A stretch of 64,000 bases of DNA from Chitinimonas prasina (GCF_030160395.1 NZ_BSOG01000001.1:1392117-1456116), one strand, 5' to 3'. Numbered from the stretch's first letter, positions 47,789-58,641 are shown. The notes: generated by a model from the sequence alone, not told the origin. A program made the numbers and translations.

Positions 47789-49291
47789 TTACAGTGCTGG
47801 CGCGCGGGTGTGCCAGTCGGTGGCCTGCTGGAACTGGTGGGCCGCATTGAGCAGGCGCGCCTCGCTGAAATAGTTGCCTATCAGCTGCAGGCCCACCGGG
47901 CGGCCGTTGGCGCCAAAGCCCACCGGGTGGGCAATGCCGGGCAGGCCAGCCAGGTTGACGCCCAGGGTGTAGATGTCGGCCAGGTACATGGCAATCGGGT
48001 CATCGCCCTTCTCGCCCAGGTTCCAGGCCACCGTGGGGGCCGCCGGGGCGGCAATCAGGTCGCATTGGCCAAAGCCGGCCTGGAAATCCTCGGACAACAG
48101 GCGGCGGACCTTCTGAGCCTTGAGGTAGTAGGCGTCGTAATAGCCGTGGCTGAGCACATAGGCACCAGTCAGGATGCGGCGCTTCACTTCCCAGCCAAAG
48201 CCTTCGGCTCGGCTGGTTTCATACATCGCTTCCAGCAGCGTTACCTTCTCTTTTTCCTCTTTGGCTTCTTTGTTGTGTTCTTCGAAATAGGCTTCGTAGT
48301 TCTGAGAGCGATGGCCATACCGCACGCCATCGAAACGACTCAGGTTGCTGGACGCTTCGGCCGGGGCAATCACATAGTAGGCGGGGATGGCCAGTTCGGT
48401 ACGTGGCAGGCTGATTTCCACCACCTCGGCGCCCAGCTTGCGGTACTCGGCCAAGGCCGATTCGATGGCGGCGGCCACGTCGGCCGCCAGGCCAGCACCG
48501 AAGTACTCGCGCGGCATGCCGATGCGCAGTCCCTTGAGCGGCTGGTTCAGATCGCGGCTGTAGTCTTCCTTGGCCATTTCCAGGCTGGTGGAATCACGCA
48601 CATCGTGGCCTGCCATGACATTGAGCATCAGGGCACAGTCTTCTGCAGTCTGAGCAATGGGGCCGCCCTGGTCCAGGCTGGAGGCATAGGCGACCATGCC
48701 GTAGCGGCTGACCACGCCATAGGTGGGCTTGAGCCCGGTGACGCCGCAGAAGGCTGCCGGCTGGCGGATGGAGCCGCCGGTATCGGTGGCCGTGGCGGCC
48801 GGCGCCAGGCGTGCAGCAACGGCTGCTGCCGAACCGCCGGAACTGCCGCCGGGGACGGCATCCCTGTCCCAGGGGTTGCGTACCGCGCCGTAGGCACTGT
48901 TCTCGTTGCTCGAGCCCATGGCGAACTCGTCCATATTGGTGCGGCCCAGCGTGACCAGACCGGCCGCCGTGCAACGCTCCACCACGCCTGCGTCATAGGG
49001 CGAGACAAAGTGCTCCAGCATCTTGGAGCCACAGGTGGTCTTCCAGCCCTCGGCGCAGAAGATGTCCTTGTGGGCAATGGGCACGCCGGTCAGCAGGCCG
49101 GCATTGCCAGCAGCGCGGCTGGCATCAGCCTTGCGGGCCATGGCCAGCGTCAGCTCGCGGTCCACTGTGATAAAGGCATTGAGCGCGCCCTGGGCGGCTT
49201 CTATCCTGGCCAGGTAGTCACTGGCCAGTTCGACTGCGGAGGTCTTGCCGGCGGCCAGCAGGTCGGCGGCTTGCTTGAGTGTGTAAGTCAT
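47789..49291 (-). CDS. gatA: Asp/Glu-tRNA amidotransferase subunit A
   Basis: 500 residues. An amidase-signature glutaminase that supplies ammonia to GatB. The Ser-cis-Ser-Lys catalytic set is visible as the Lys in [10 protein letters not shown] and the serines in [14 protein letters not shown] and [13 protein letters not shown]. The length is at the upper end for GatA because of a charged stretch ([16 protein letters not shown], encoded at about 48240-48295) between YGHRSQNYE and [17 protein letters not shown], where most homologues go almost directly to MYKxTRAEGFG. Its ATG overlaps the gmhA stop. Confidence 0.96.
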   Translation of the reverse strand: MTYTLKQAADLLAAGKTSAVELASDYLARIEAAQGALNAFITVDRELTLAMARKADASRAAGNAGLLTGVPIAHKDIFCAEGWKTTCGSKMLEHFVSPYDAGVVERCTAAGLVTLGRTNMDEFAMGSSNENSAYGAVRNPWDRDAVPGGSSGGSAAAVAARLAPAATATDTGGSIRQPAAFCGVTGLKPTYGVVSRYGMVAYASSLDQGGPIAQTAEDCALMLNVMAGHDVRDSTSLEMAKEDYSRDLNQPLKGLRIGMPREYFGAGLAADVAAAIESALAEYRKLGAEVVEISLPRTELAIPAYYVIAPAEASSNLSRFDGVRYGHRSQNYEAYFEEHNKEAKEEKEKVTLLEAMYETSRAEGFGWEVKRRILTGAYVLSHGYYDAYYLKAQKVRRLLSEDFQAGFGQCDLIAAPAAPTVAWNLGEKGDDPIAMYLADIYTLGVNLAGLPGIAHPVGFGANGRPVGLQLIGNYFSEARLLNAAHQFQQATDWHTRAPAL

Positions 49292-49878
49292 GGCTGTTCT
49301 GTATACCCCATTCCCCGCTCGACCATGTCGATCAGGATGTGGATGACCTTGATGTGGATTTCCTGGATACGATCGGCATAGCCGAAGTGCGGCACGGTGA
49401 TCTCGGCGTCACCCTGGCCCTTGAGCTGGCCGCCGTCCTTGCCCAGCAGCAGCACGACGCGCATCTGTTGTTGCCGGGCGGCTTCGACGGCGCGCAGGAT
49501 ATTGCGTGAATTGCCGCTGGTGCTGATGCCCACGAACACGTCGCCGGCCCGGCCTACGCCCTCGATAAAGCGCGAGAACACAAACTCGAAGCCGTAATCG
49601 TTGCCCACGCAGCTGAGGTGGGAGGGGTCGGATACGGCGATGGCGCCCAGGGCCGGGCGGTTGTCGCGGTAGCGGCCGGTCAGCTCCTCGGCAAAGTGCA
49701 TGGCATCGCAATGCGAGCCGCCGTTGCCAGCCGAGATTACCTTGTGGCCGGCGCGAAAGGCCTCGACCAGCAACTGGCCGGCCGACTCGACCGAGGCGAT
49801 GAACGCCTCGTCGGCCAGCACGCGGGCCAGCAGGGCATGCCCCTCGGCCAGGGTGGCGCGGATATGCGCGGCGCTCAT
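49288..49878 (-). CDS. gmhA: Phosphoheptose isomerase
   Basis: 196 residues, a SIS-fold enzyme converting sedoheptulose 7-phosphate to D-glycero-manno-heptose 7-phosphate, the first step to LPS core heptose. The SIS motif [39 protein letters not shown] and the metal-site [15 protein letters not shown] are typical of GmhA; DiaA, a close paralogue, remains a formal alternative. It is set between gatC and gatA with 4-bp overlaps on both sides (ATGA twice), an unusual place for this gene. Confidence 0.88.
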   Translation of the reverse strand: MSAAHIRATLAEGHALLARVLADEAFIASVESAGQLLVEAFRAGHKVISAGNGGSHCDAMHFAEELTGRYRDNRPALGAIAVSDPSHLSCVGNDYGFEFVFSRFIEGVGRAGDVFVGISTSGNSRNILRAVEAARQQQMRVVLLLGKDGGQLKGQGDAEITVPHFGYADRIQEIHIKVIHILIDMVERGMGYTEQP

Positions 49879-50162
49879 TCGATGACCTTGGGCACCAGGT
49901 AGAGGCCGTCTTCCACTGCCGGGGCCACGGCCTGGAAGGCGGCGCGGCGGTTGGTCTCGGTGGCGACGTCCTCGCGCAGGCGCAGGGCCACGTCGCGGGC
50001 GTGGCTCATGGGCTCGACGCCTTCTGTATCAATGGCTTTCAGCTGTTCTATCAGGCCGAATATGCCATTGAGTTTCTGCTCGACCTCGGCGACTTCGGTG
50101 TCATTTACCTGCAGACGCGCCAAGCGGGCGATGCGTCGCACATCGGCTTGTGTCAGAGACAT
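49875..50162 (-). CDS. gatC: Asp/Glu-tRNA amidotransferase subunit C
   Basis: 95 residues from ATG 50162, with GAAGGG eight bases upstream; a TTG two codons earlier is possible. The small GatC clamps GatA and Gat[44 protein letters not shown] and [12 protein letters not shown] are the usual GatC signature. It is the first gene of gatC-gmhA-gatA-gatB and is divergent from mreB, a conserved arrangement. Confidence 0.95.
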   Translation of the reverse strand: MSLTQADVRRIARLARLQVNDTEVAEVEQKLNGIFGLIEQLKAIDTEGVEPMSHARDVALRLREDVATETNRRAAFQAVAPAVEDGLYLVPKVIE

Positions 50163-50353
50163 GGTCAAAACCCTTCAAATCTTTAGTTTTGCAAGGCTAT
50201 TAGGGTAACATACCGGGTTTACCGCACCCAAGCCTTGGGGAAGCGCGCGACTGCGCAGGCAGGCACGCAAGGCGTTGACTCCCAAGGACAAAAGCAAGAG
50301 CACGGTAAGCCATGTTGCACTGCGAGGTGTGGCTGGTGAACAAACCCATATAG

Positions 50354-51463
<1,110 letters not shown>

Positions 51464-51480
51464 TACAGCGTGAGGAGCGA

Positions 51481-51542
51481 AGGGTGAGGTGTGAAGAGCC
51501 AGCTCTTCCACGCAGCGCCCTTTGCGCCTTGCCCCTCACCCT
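51481..51542 (+). promoter_or_regulatory. Hairpin in the mreB-mreC gap ending at the mreC start
   Basis: AGGGTGAGG (51481-51489) and CCTCACCCT (51534-51542) are perfect complements. A second small hairpin AAGAGC-ca-GCTCTT lies inside. The right arm ends 3 bp before the mreC ATG, which has no clear ribosome site, so folding could limit mreC translation relative to mreB or act as a partial attenuator (inference). Confidence 0.5.
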
Positions 51543-51545
51543 GAT

Positions 51546-52451
51546 ATGCAAGCCACTAACCAACCTGTCTTCTTCAAGCAGGGCCCCAAGCCATTCAGCC
51601 TGTTGCTGATCTACGCCTCGCTGTCGCTCACCCTGCTGGTAGTGGATGTGCGCTGGCAGATACTGCAGCCGGTGCGCGAGACCGTATCGGTAGCGTTGTA
51701 TCCGCTGCAGTGGCTGGCGACCGCCCCTATCTCCGCCGCCCAGCAGGTGGGCGATTATTTTGTGTCGCAGACGGCCTTGCAGCGGGAGAACCGCAAGCTG
51801 CAGGACGACAAGCTGCTGGCCAGTGCCGAACTGATGCGCCTACAGGCGCTGCGGCAGGAGAACACCCAACTGCGTGCCCTGCTGTCTACCCGGGCAGCCC
51901 ACCAGGGCAAGGGCACGCTGACCGAGGTGCTGTATAACGACCGCGATCCGTTTACCGCCAAGCTGGTGGTGGATAGAGGCGAAAGCAGCGGGGTGAGGCT
52001 GGGCCAGGTGGTGATAGACCCCCAGGGGGTAGTCGGCCAGGTGACGCGTTTGCAACCGCTGACGGCCGAGGTGACGCTGATCTCCAACAAGGGCCATACC
52101 GTGCCGGTGCAGGTGGTGCGCAACGGTGTGCGGGCCGTGCTGTATGGCCTGGGCCCGGAAAACCCGCTGGAAGTGAACTGGATGCCGCTCAACGCCGACA
52201 TACGCAGTGACGATGTGCTGGTGACTTCCGGCATCGATGGCACCTACCCGCCCGGCCTGCCCGTGGCCCGGGTCAAGCGGGTGGATCGCAATGCCGGTTC
52301 GGCCTTTGCCCGCATCAGCTGCGAGCCGGCCGCCGATATCGACAAGCACCGCTTCCTGCTGATACTGGACGAACGCCGGGATCAGCCCGCCAGGCCGGTG
52401 GAGCATGCCGCCAAGCCCGCCCGTCGCGGCGCCCACAAGGAGCCTGCCTGA
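51546..52451 (+). CDS. mreC: Rod-shape determining protein MreC
   Basis: 301 residues from ATG 51546. An N-terminal membrane anchor (about residues 18-37, FSLLLIYASLSLTLLVVDV), a coiled coil at about 70-108 (LQRENRKLQDDKLLASAELMRLQALRQENTQL) and a periplasmic beta-barrel region (DRDPFTAKLVVDRGESSGVRLGQVVI) are as expected. It scaffolds PBP2-RodA in the periplasm. No strong ribosome site; the upstream hairpin may explain this. Its stop overlaps the mreD start by one base. Confidence 0.95.
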   Translation: MQATNQPVFFKQGPKPFSLLLIYASLSLTLLVVDVRWQILQPVRETVSVALYPLQWLATAPISAAQQVGDYFVSQTALQRENRKLQDDKLLASAELMRLQALRQENTQLRALLSTRAAHQGKGTLTEVLYNDRDPFTAKLVVDRGESSGVRLGQVVIDPQGVVGQVTRLQPLTAEVTLISNKGHTVPVQVVRNGVRAVLYGLGPENPLEVNWMPLNADIRSDDVLVTSGIDGTYPPGLPVARVKRVDRNAGSAFARISCEPAADIDKHRFLLILDERRDQPARPVEHAAKPARRGAHKEPA

Positions 52452-52963
52452 TGCCGGTATCCAGCCAACTGCTCAAGCCGGTCAAGCGCAGCTTTATCGT
52501 CTTTACCTTTATCGTGGCACTAACCCTGGCGCTGATACCCTGGGGCCCCATGGTGCGTGCCTTCCTGCCCGATTTCGTGGCACTGACCCTGCTCTACTGG
52601 TGCATGAACCAGCCGCGCCATGTGGGCGTGGGCTGGGCCTTCTGGCTGGCCATGCTGCTGGATATCGCTGACGGCAATGTGTTTGGCCAGCATGGCCTGG
52701 CCTACTGCGCCACCAGCTGGTTTGTGCTGGGGCGACATCGCCAGCTGGGCATGTTCCCGCTGTGGCAGCAGGCCCTCTATGTGGCGCCCCTGCTGCTGGC
52801 CAACCAGCTCATCATGCTGCTGGTGCGCATGGCGACGGGCAGCGGTTTTCCGGGCTGGAGCTATTTTGTCGGCACCCTCTCGGGCGCCTTGCTGTGGCCC
52901 CTGCTGAGCCAGTTGCTGCAGGCACCGCAGCGCGTGGATAAACCTGCCGAAATCCAGTCATGA
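52451..52963 (+). CDS. mreD: Rod-shape determining protein MreD
   Basis: 170 residues with about five membrane segments, a polytopic inner-membrane partner of MreC in the elongasome. The family is poorly conserved; identification rests on position, length, hydrophobicity and the segments LPDFVALTLLYWCMNQPRHVGVGWAFWLAMLLDIADGNVFGQHGL, typical of MreD. It overlaps mrdA by 4 bp (ATGA). Confidence 0.93.
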   Translation: MPVSSQLLKPVKRSFIVFTFIVALTLALIPWGPMVRAFLPDFVALTLLYWCMNQPRHVGVGWAFWLAMLLDIADGNVFGQHGLAYCATSWFVLGRHRQLGMFPLWQQALYVAPLLLANQLIMLLVRMATGSGFPGWSYFVGTLSGALLWPLLSQLLQAPQRVDKPAEIQS

Positions 52964-54912
52964 GCCGTCGCACCGTATTGCGCGACCACCACGGCGAGCG
53001 CTACAGCTTCCAGTTGCGCCTGGTGGTGGTCATCACCGGCGTGCTGATCGGCTTCGCCATCCTGCTCAGTCGCTTTGTCTACCTGCAGGTGATGAAGCAC
53101 GACAAGTATCACACCCTGGCCGAGAGCAACCGCATCTCGCTGGTGCCCATCCCACCGTCGCGCGGCATCATCACTGACCGCAACGGCGTGGTGCTGGCCC
53201 ACAACTATTCGGCCTATACGCTGGAAATCACCCAGTCCAAGCTGGGCGAGAAGCTGGACGCCACCATAGACCGGCTGGCTGAGTTCATCGATATCACGGC
53301 CAAGGACAGGCGCCGGTTCAAGAAGCTTCTGGATGAGAGCAAGGATTTTGAGTCCCTGCCCATCAAGACCCGGCTCAGTGACGAGGAAGTGGCCCGCTTT
53401 GCGGCCCAGGCATTCCGCTTCCCCGGGGTGGAGGTCAAGGCGCGCTTGTTCCGCCAGTACCCCATGGGCGAATCCGCCTCGCACCTGGTGGGCTATATCG
53501 GCCGGCTCAACGATGGCGACCTGAAACGACTGGATGCCGATGGCCGCTTGCCCAACTACAAGGGCACCGACCATATCGGCAAGTTCGGCCTGGAACAGAG
53601 CTATGAGCAGGTGCTGCATGGCACTACCGGCTATGAGCAGGTCGAGACCGATGCGGGCGGCCGGGCCATACGGGCGCTGAACAGCACCCAGGCCACGCCG
53701 GGCAACAATCTGGTGCTGACCGTGGATATCAAGCTGCAGCAGGTGGTGGAGCAGGCATTTGGCGAACGCCGTGGCGCCCTGCTAGCCATAGAGCCCAGCA
53801 CCGGCGGTATACTGGCCATGGTGTCGCGGCCTGGTTTCGACCCCAATCTGTTTGTTGATGGCATCGATCCGGTATCGTGGAAGGAGCTCAACGACGCGAC
53901 CTCCCGGCCGCTCAACAACCGCGCCATCCAGGGCCTGTATCCGCCTGGCTCCACCTTCAAGCCCTTTATGGCGCTGGCTGCGCTGGAGACCGGCAAGCGC
54001 CGCCCCAGCGATGCCATCTCCGACCCCGGCTATTTCATCATGGGTAACAACCGCTGGCGCGACGATGCGGTTCACGGCCATGGCATGGTCGATATGCACA
54101 AGTCCATCGTGGTCAGCTGCAATACCTATTACTACCGCCTGGCCAACGATATGGGCATAGACGCCATATCCAACTTCATGGGGCCGTTGGGCTTTGGCAG
54201 CCGTACCGGGGTGGACCTGCCAGGCGAGAAGGAAGGCATACTGCCCTCGCAGGCCTGGAAGCGCCGCGCCTTCAAACGCAAGGAACAGCAGCGCTGGCTG
54301 GCGGGCGATACGATTTCCATCGGCAACGGCCAGGGCTTCAATACCTATACCATCATCCAGATGGCGCAATCGACAGCCACCCTGGTCAACAACGGCGTGC
54401 AGTACCGCCCGCATCTGGTGCAATACATAGAGGACAGCGTCAGCCGCGAGCGGCGTGCTTTGGAGACGGTGCCGGCCAAACAACTGCCCTACAAGCCCGA
54501 GCATATCGAAGTCATCAAGCAGGCCATGGTGGCCACCAATATGCAGGGGACGTCATCCACCGCTTTCCGGGGTGCACCCTATACCTCGGGCGGCAAGACC
54601 GGCACGGCCCAGGTCTACAGCCTCAAGGGCGCCAAGTACAACGCCAGTTCCACCCGAGAGGAACTGCGCGACCACGCCCTGTTCATCGCCTTTGCACCGG
54701 CCGACAAACCGCGTATCGCCCTGGCCATGATCGTGGAGAATGCTGGCTTCGGTGCCGCGCATGCCGCGCCTATTGCCCGCAAGGCCTTCGACTACTACCT
54801 GCTGGGCAAGCTGCCCAGCCAGGAAGCCAAGCCCGCAGCCGGGGCGGTGGCGCCCACTGCCGAGGCGCAGGCGCCAATACCGGAAATCACGAGTCACAGC
54901 CATGCTGATTAA
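52960..54912 (+). CDS. mrdA: Penicillin-binding protein 2
   Basis: 650 residues, the elongation-specific transpeptidase that cross-links peptidoglycan. A cytoplasmic start, one membrane helix (about 25-47) and a pedestal domain precede the transpeptidase, with SxxK in YPPGSTFKPFMAL, SxN in VVSCNTYYYRLA and KTG in SGGKTGTAQVYS. It works with RodA, whose start overlaps its end by 11 bp. Confidence 0.97.
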   Translation: MSRRTVLRDHHGERYSFQLRLVVVITGVLIGFAILLSRFVYLQVMKHDKYHTLAESNRISLVPIPPSRGIITDRNGVVLAHNYSAYTLEITQSKLGEKLDATIDRLAEFIDITAKDRRRFKKLLDESKDFESLPIKTRLSDEEVARFAAQAFRFPGVEVKARLFRQYPMGESASHLVGYIGRLNDGDLKRLDADGRLPNYKGTDHIGKFGLEQSYEQVLHGTTGYEQVETDAGGRAIRALNSTQATPGNNLVLTVDIKLQQVVEQAFGERRGALLAIEPSTGGILAMVSRPGFDPNLFVDGIDPVSWKELNDATSRPLNNRAIQGLYPPGSTFKPFMALAALETGKRRPSDAISDPGYFIMGNNRWRDDAVHGHGMVDMHKSIVVSCNTYYYRLANDMGIDAISNFMGPLGFGSRTGVDLPGEKEGILPSQAWKRRAFKRKEQQRWLAGDTISIGNGQGFNTYTIIQMAQSTATLVNNGVQYRPHLVQYIEDSVSRERRALETVPAKQLPYKPEHIEVIKQAMVATNMQGTSSTAFRGAPYTSGGKTGTAQVYSLKGAKYNASSTREELRDHALFIAFAPADKPRIALAMIVENAGFGAAHAAPIARKAFDYYLLGKLPSQEAKPAAGAVAPTAEAQAPIPEITSHSHAD

Positions 54913-56002
54913 GCGACTGATCAAACGTTTCGTCGACCCTATCGACCCCTGGCTGCTGCTGTTCGTGGCCCTGCTCGTCGGTGTCAGCCTGATGACCATT
55001 TTCTCGGCGTCCAACCAGAGCTTCGACAAGATCAACAGCAAGTTGGTCTCGGTGGTGGTGGCGCTCTCTGCCATGTGGGTGGTATCCAACCTCAAGCCGG
55101 TGCAGCTGATGTGGCTGGCACCGCAGCTGTATACCTTCGGCATGGTGCTGCTGATCGGGGTGGCGCTGTTCGGCGACATCACCAACGGCGCCCGTCGCTG
55201 GCTGGACATAGGCGTGGCCCGGATACAGCCGTCAGAGCTGATGAAGCTGGCCGTACCCATGATGCTGGCCTGGTACTTCGACCGGCACGAGGCCAGCCTC
55301 AAGCTCAAGCATTTTGCCGTGGCTGCCTTGCTGATAGGCATGCCCATGGCGCTGGTGCTGAAGCAGCCTGACCTGGGCACGGCCTTGCTGATCGGTGCAG
55401 CCGGTTTCTATGTTCTGTTCTTTGCTGGCCTTTCCTGGCGCATCATCCTGGGCGGCCTGGCCGGGCTGGCGGTCGCCATCCCCTTCGTGATCTGGCCGCT
55501 GATGCATGATTACCAGCGTGAGCGGGTGATGACCATGATCGATCCCATGGCCGATCCGCTGGGCAATGGCTACCACATCATCCAGTCCACCATTGCCATC
55601 GGCTCTGGCGGGGTGTTCGGCAAGGGCTGGCTCAAGGGTACCCAGACCCACCTGGACTTCATTCCTGAGCGCACCACTGACTTCGTGTTCGCCGTCTATG
55701 CCGAGGAATTCGGCCTGATAGGCAATATCCTGCTGCTGATACTGTATCTCTGCGTCATCGGCCGTGGCCTGATGATTGCCAATAACGCTTCCAGCCTGTT
55801 TGGCAGATTGCTGGCCGGCGCGTTGACGCTGTCCTTCTTCACCTATCTGTTCGTCAATATGGGCATGGTGTCTGGCATCCTGCCGGTGGTGGGTGTGCCA
55901 CTACCGTTGGTCAGCTACGGGGGTACCGCCATGCTGTCCATCCTCATCGGTTTCGGTATGCTGATGGCTATTCAGCGTGACCGAAAGTTGATGAAGAGTT
56001 GA
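54902..56002 (+). CDS. rodA: Peptidoglycan glycosyltransferase RodA
   Basis: 366 residues from ATG 54902 (MLIKRLIKRFVDPIDPWLLL). A SEDS-family polytopic glycosyltransferase partnered with PBP2. SEDS motifs include FGDITNGARRWLDIG, QPSELMKLAVPMMLAWY, KQPDLGTALLIGAAGFYVLF and GILPVVGVPLPLVSYGGTAM. About ten membrane segments. It overlaps mrdA upstream and rlpA downstream. Confidence 0.97.
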   Translation: MLIKRLIKRFVDPIDPWLLLFVALLVGVSLMTIFSASNQSFDKINSKLVSVVVALSAMWVVSNLKPVQLMWLAPQLYTFGMVLLIGVALFGDITNGARRWLDIGVARIQPSELMKLAVPMMLAWYFDRHEASLKLKHFAVAALLIGMPMALVLKQPDLGTALLIGAAGFYVLFFAGLSWRIILGGLAGLAVAIPFVIWPLMHDYQRERVMTMIDPMADPLGNGYHIIQSTIAIGSGGVFGKGWLKGTQTHLDFIPERTTDFVFAVYAEEFGLIGNILLLILYLCVIGRGLMIANNASSLFGRLLAGALTLSFFTYLFVNMGMVSGILPVVGVPLPLVSYGGTAMLSILIGFGMLMAIQRDRKLMKS

Positions 56003-57024
56003 CGATACGACATCTAGTACTCTGCGGCTGCCTGCTGGCAGCCGGCTGCGCCAGCTACCAGCCCCTGCCGCCTGCCACACCCAGCAAGCCGGCCGAACCT
56101 GCACGCCCGCCTGTGGCGGCTAATCCCAAGCCTGCCCTGCCGCCGGCCAAACCCGAACAGATACCGCAGCAATATGGCGGCTATTACCAGGACGATGGCC
56201 CCATTCTGGACGTGCCTTACGATCTGGATGCCCTGACCGAGCCGGAAGCCCGGCCCGAGCCCTTGCACCGCTATGCCAACCGGCCTTACACGGTGCTGGG
56301 CAAGAGCTATACCCCACGCAAGACCTATGGCGAGTTCAGCCAGCAGGGCATGGCCTCCTGGTATGGCAAGAAGTTCCACGGCAAGCGTACGGCCAGCGGC
56401 GAGCCCTACGATATGTTCAAGCTGACTGCCGCCCACCCCACCCTTCCTATACCCAGCTATGCCAGGGTGACCAGCCTGAGCAACGGCAAGTCGGTGCTGG
56501 TGCGTATCAATGACAGGGGGCCATTCCACAAGGGGCGGGTAATCGATCTGTCCTATGCCGCTGCCTACCGGCTGGGCTACCACAATGGCGGTAGCGCCCA
56601 GGTCAAGGTAGAGGCGGTTGCACCCGGCGAGACCCAGCCAGCTCCTCCGCCCGAGACGGCGCTGCTGCAGGCGGTAGAGGCGGCAGCCGGCACCTTGCCG
56701 GTACGCGATGAGCGCACCACGGCGGTGGACCCGCTGGCCCGGCTGGCCAGCAATCTGGCGGACGAACCCATGCCGGCACCACCGATAGAGACCCGTGCCG
56801 AGCAGCGCTGGGTGCAGCTGGGGGCCTTCGGCACCCAGACGACAGCCGAGGCTTTTCGCGACAAGGTGACGGGCACGCTGGGTTGGCTACCGGCGCCGGT
56901 GGTAGAGAACAGCGGCGCTATCTGGCGGGTAAGGGTAGGCCCGTTCGACAGCCGCCAGGCGGCGCAGCAGGCAGCCGACCGGATCGCCAACGAGGCGGAT
57001 CTGCGGCCGGTGGTGATGCGCTAA
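55999..57024 (+). CDS. rlpA: Septal ring lytic transglycosylase-like RlpA lipoprotein
   Basis: 341 residues from a TTG at 55999 that overlaps the rodA stop; no better start precedes the lipobox. The signal peptide ends in a lipobox (LLAAGC, Cys about 17). A proline-rich linker leads to the double-psi beta-barrel at about residues 115-205 (GMASWYGKKFHGKRTASGEPYD, VLVRINDRGPF), then a C-terminal SPOR domain (WVQLGAFGTQTTAEAFRDKV) that binds denuded glycan at the septum. It closes the elongation operon, as in many proteobacteria. Confidence 0.93.
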   Translation: MTIRHLVLCGCLLAAGCASYQPLPPATPSKPAEPARPPVAANPKPALPPAKPEQIPQQYGGYYQDDGPILDVPYDLDALTEPEARPEPLHRYANRPYTVLGKSYTPRKTYGEFSQQGMASWYGKKFHGKRTASGEPYDMFKLTAAHPTLPIPSYARVTSLSNGKSVLVRINDRGPFHKGRVIDLSYAAAYRLGYHNGGSAQVKVEAVAPGETQPAPPPETALLQAVEAAAGTLPVRDERTTAVDPLARLASNLADEPMPAPPIETRAEQRWVQLGAFGTQTTAEAFRDKVTGTLGWLPAPVVENSGAIWRVRVGPFDSRQAAQQAADRIANEADLRPVVMR

Positions 57025-57034
57025 AACCTGGGTG

Positions 57035-57856
57035 CTAGGCCCGTCGGCCACCGGTGACGCGGGCGATGCCGGCCAGGTCGTCCCAGCTTTGCACCTGGGT
57101 AAAGCCGGCTGCCGTCAGCAAGGCGCGGCTGGGTTCGGCCTGGTCGTAGCCGTGTTCGAACAGCAGCCAGCCTCCATGGACCAGGTGGCGGGGAGCGCCC
57201 TGGATGATACGGCGGATATGGGCCAGGCCGTCGGCCTCGTCGGTGAGCGCACCACGCGGCTCGAAGCGCAGATCGCCCTCTGCCAGGTGCCGGTCGCCAT
57301 GGGCGATATAGGGCGGGTTGGAGACGATCAGGTCGAATTGCTCACGCCCCAGCGAGCCATACCAGTCACTCTGCATCAGCTGTATGGGGGTGGCATGGCG
57401 CTCAGCATTGCGGGCTGCTACGGCCAGGGCGTCGGCCGAGATATCGACTGCCCGCATGTCCAGCATGGGGCGGTGCTTGCGCAGTGACACCGGGATGATG
57501 CCGGAGCCGGTGCCCAGGTCCAGTGCGCGGCTGGGGGTGTCCAGCGGAATGTGCTCCAGCGCCAGTTCCACCAGCAGCTCGGTCTCAGGCCGTGGTATCA
57601 GCACGGCAGGGCTGACTTCGAAATCCAGGCTGAAAAACTCGCGCAGGCCTATCAGGTAGGCTACCGGCTCGCCGGCCTGGCGTCGTTGCAGCAGCGTGTG
57701 GAAGCGTTCGGCCTGCTCGGGCGGCAGCTCGGCCTCGGGCCAGGCGGCCTGGCGGGTGCGGCTCAGGCCGCTGGCATGTTCCAGCAGCAAGCGTGCCTCC
57801 AGTACCGGCATGCCACTTTGCCGGGCGGCCATGATCAGGCTGGCGACGCTGCTCAT
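57035..57856 (-). CDS. prmC: Release factor glutamine methyltransferase PrmC (HemK)
   Basis: 273 residues from ATG 57856. It methylates the GGQ glutamine of RF1 and RF2. The SAM-binding loop ALDLGTGSGIIPVSL and the catalytic NPPY in LIVSNPPYIAHGDRH are diagnostic, and the N-terminal helical domain contains LEARLLLEHASG. The ATG overlaps the stop of the EAL-domain gene. In many bacteria it follows prfA, but here it does not. A longer frame upstream is the EAL gene read out of phase. Confidence 0.94.
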   Translation of the reverse strand: MSSVASLIMAARQSGMPVLEARLLLEHASGLSRTRQAAWPEAELPPEQAERFHTLLQRRQAGEPVAYLIGLREFFSLDFEVSPAVLIPRPETELLVELALEHIPLDTPSRALDLGTGSGIIPVSLRKHRPMLDMRAVDISADALAVAARNAERHATPIQLMQSDWYGSLGREQFDLIVSNPPYIAHGDRHLAEGDLRFEPRGALTDEADGLAHIRRIIQGAPRHLVHGGWLLFEHGYDQAEPSRALLTAAGFTQVQSWDDLAGIARVTGGRRA

Positions 57857-58641
57857 GCTGCCGTCCGGGCGGGGCGAGCGGCCTGCGAAACCGAGACGAA
57901 GCGCTTGCGGTAGAGAAAGCCCTGCACGCAGTCGACCTGCAGGCTGCGCGCCAGTGCCAGGTCTTCGGGACGCTCTATGCCTTCCAGTATCACCTTGCAG
58001 TGGCATTCGTGGGCGAATGCGATCAGGTGGGTCAGCGCTGCCCGGTTGCGGCTGTCACGCGCCCGTACCAGCCAGGAGCGGTCGAACTTGAACCAGTCCA
58101 CCTCCATCATCACATCCAGCGAGAGCATGGAGTTGGGCGCTCCGATATCGTCCAGCGCCAGCCGTACACCACGGGCCGAGAAGGCCTGGGCCAACTGCTG
58201 CGATAATTGGGCGTCAGCGACATCGGTATTTTCTATGATCTCCACCACCAGCCCTTCGTGGCTGGCCAAGAGGCCCAGCAGCGGGTCTTCCGCCTCGTTG
58301 GCCGTCACCCCGTAGGCATCGGGATCAAGGTTGACGAACAGCTGGCTGGCATCGGCCGGGGCATGGGCCAGTTGCAGCTGCTTCATGTCGTATTCCACCT
58401 GGTAGAGGCTCAGTGGGCTGGCGTGCAGGGCGTCGAATACGGCTTTGGGTGCCAGCGGCTGGCCATCTGCCGCATAAAAGCGCGCCAGCGCCTCGTAGGC
58501 GATGGCCTCGCCGCTGGCGATATCGATGATGGGTTGGTACTCCACCCCATAGCGTTGATGGCGCATCAGATCCAGCAGCAGGGTGGCTGGCAGGCGGGCT
58601 GGCGCAAGATGGAGGGCGCGGTCTGAGATGGGCGAGAACAT
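57853..58641 (-). CDS. EAL-domain c-di-GMP phosphodiesterase-like protein
   Basis: 262 residues from ATG 58641 (MFSPISDRALHL). Nearly the whole protein is an EAL domain: IAYEALARF, FVNLDPD, VVEIIEN, LALDDIGAP, WFKFDRSW, KVILEGIER and VQGFLY retain the usual metal-binding and catalytic acids and the lysine, although DDFG reads DDIG. It may hydrolyse cyclic di-GMP or act as a c-di-GMP sensor. There is no partner GGDEF domain and no membrane segment. It is coupled to prmC by a 4-bp overlap. Confidence 0.85.
   Translation of the reverse strand: MFSPISDRALHLAPARLPATLLLDLMRHQRYGVEYQPIIDIASGEAIAYEALARFYAADGQPLAPKAVFDALHASPLSLYQVEYDMKQLQLAHAPADASQLFVNLDPDAYGVTANEAEDPLLGLLASHEGLVVEIIENTDVADAQLSQQLAQAFSARGVRLALDDIGAPNSMLSLDVMMEVDWFKFDRSWLVRARDSRNRAALTHLIAFAHECHCKVILEGIERPEDLALARSLQVDCVQGFLYRKRFVSVSQAARPARTAA

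Noticed and set aside
47810-49381. 523-codon plus-strand open frame
   Set aside because: Antisense to gatA and lacking any recognisable domain.
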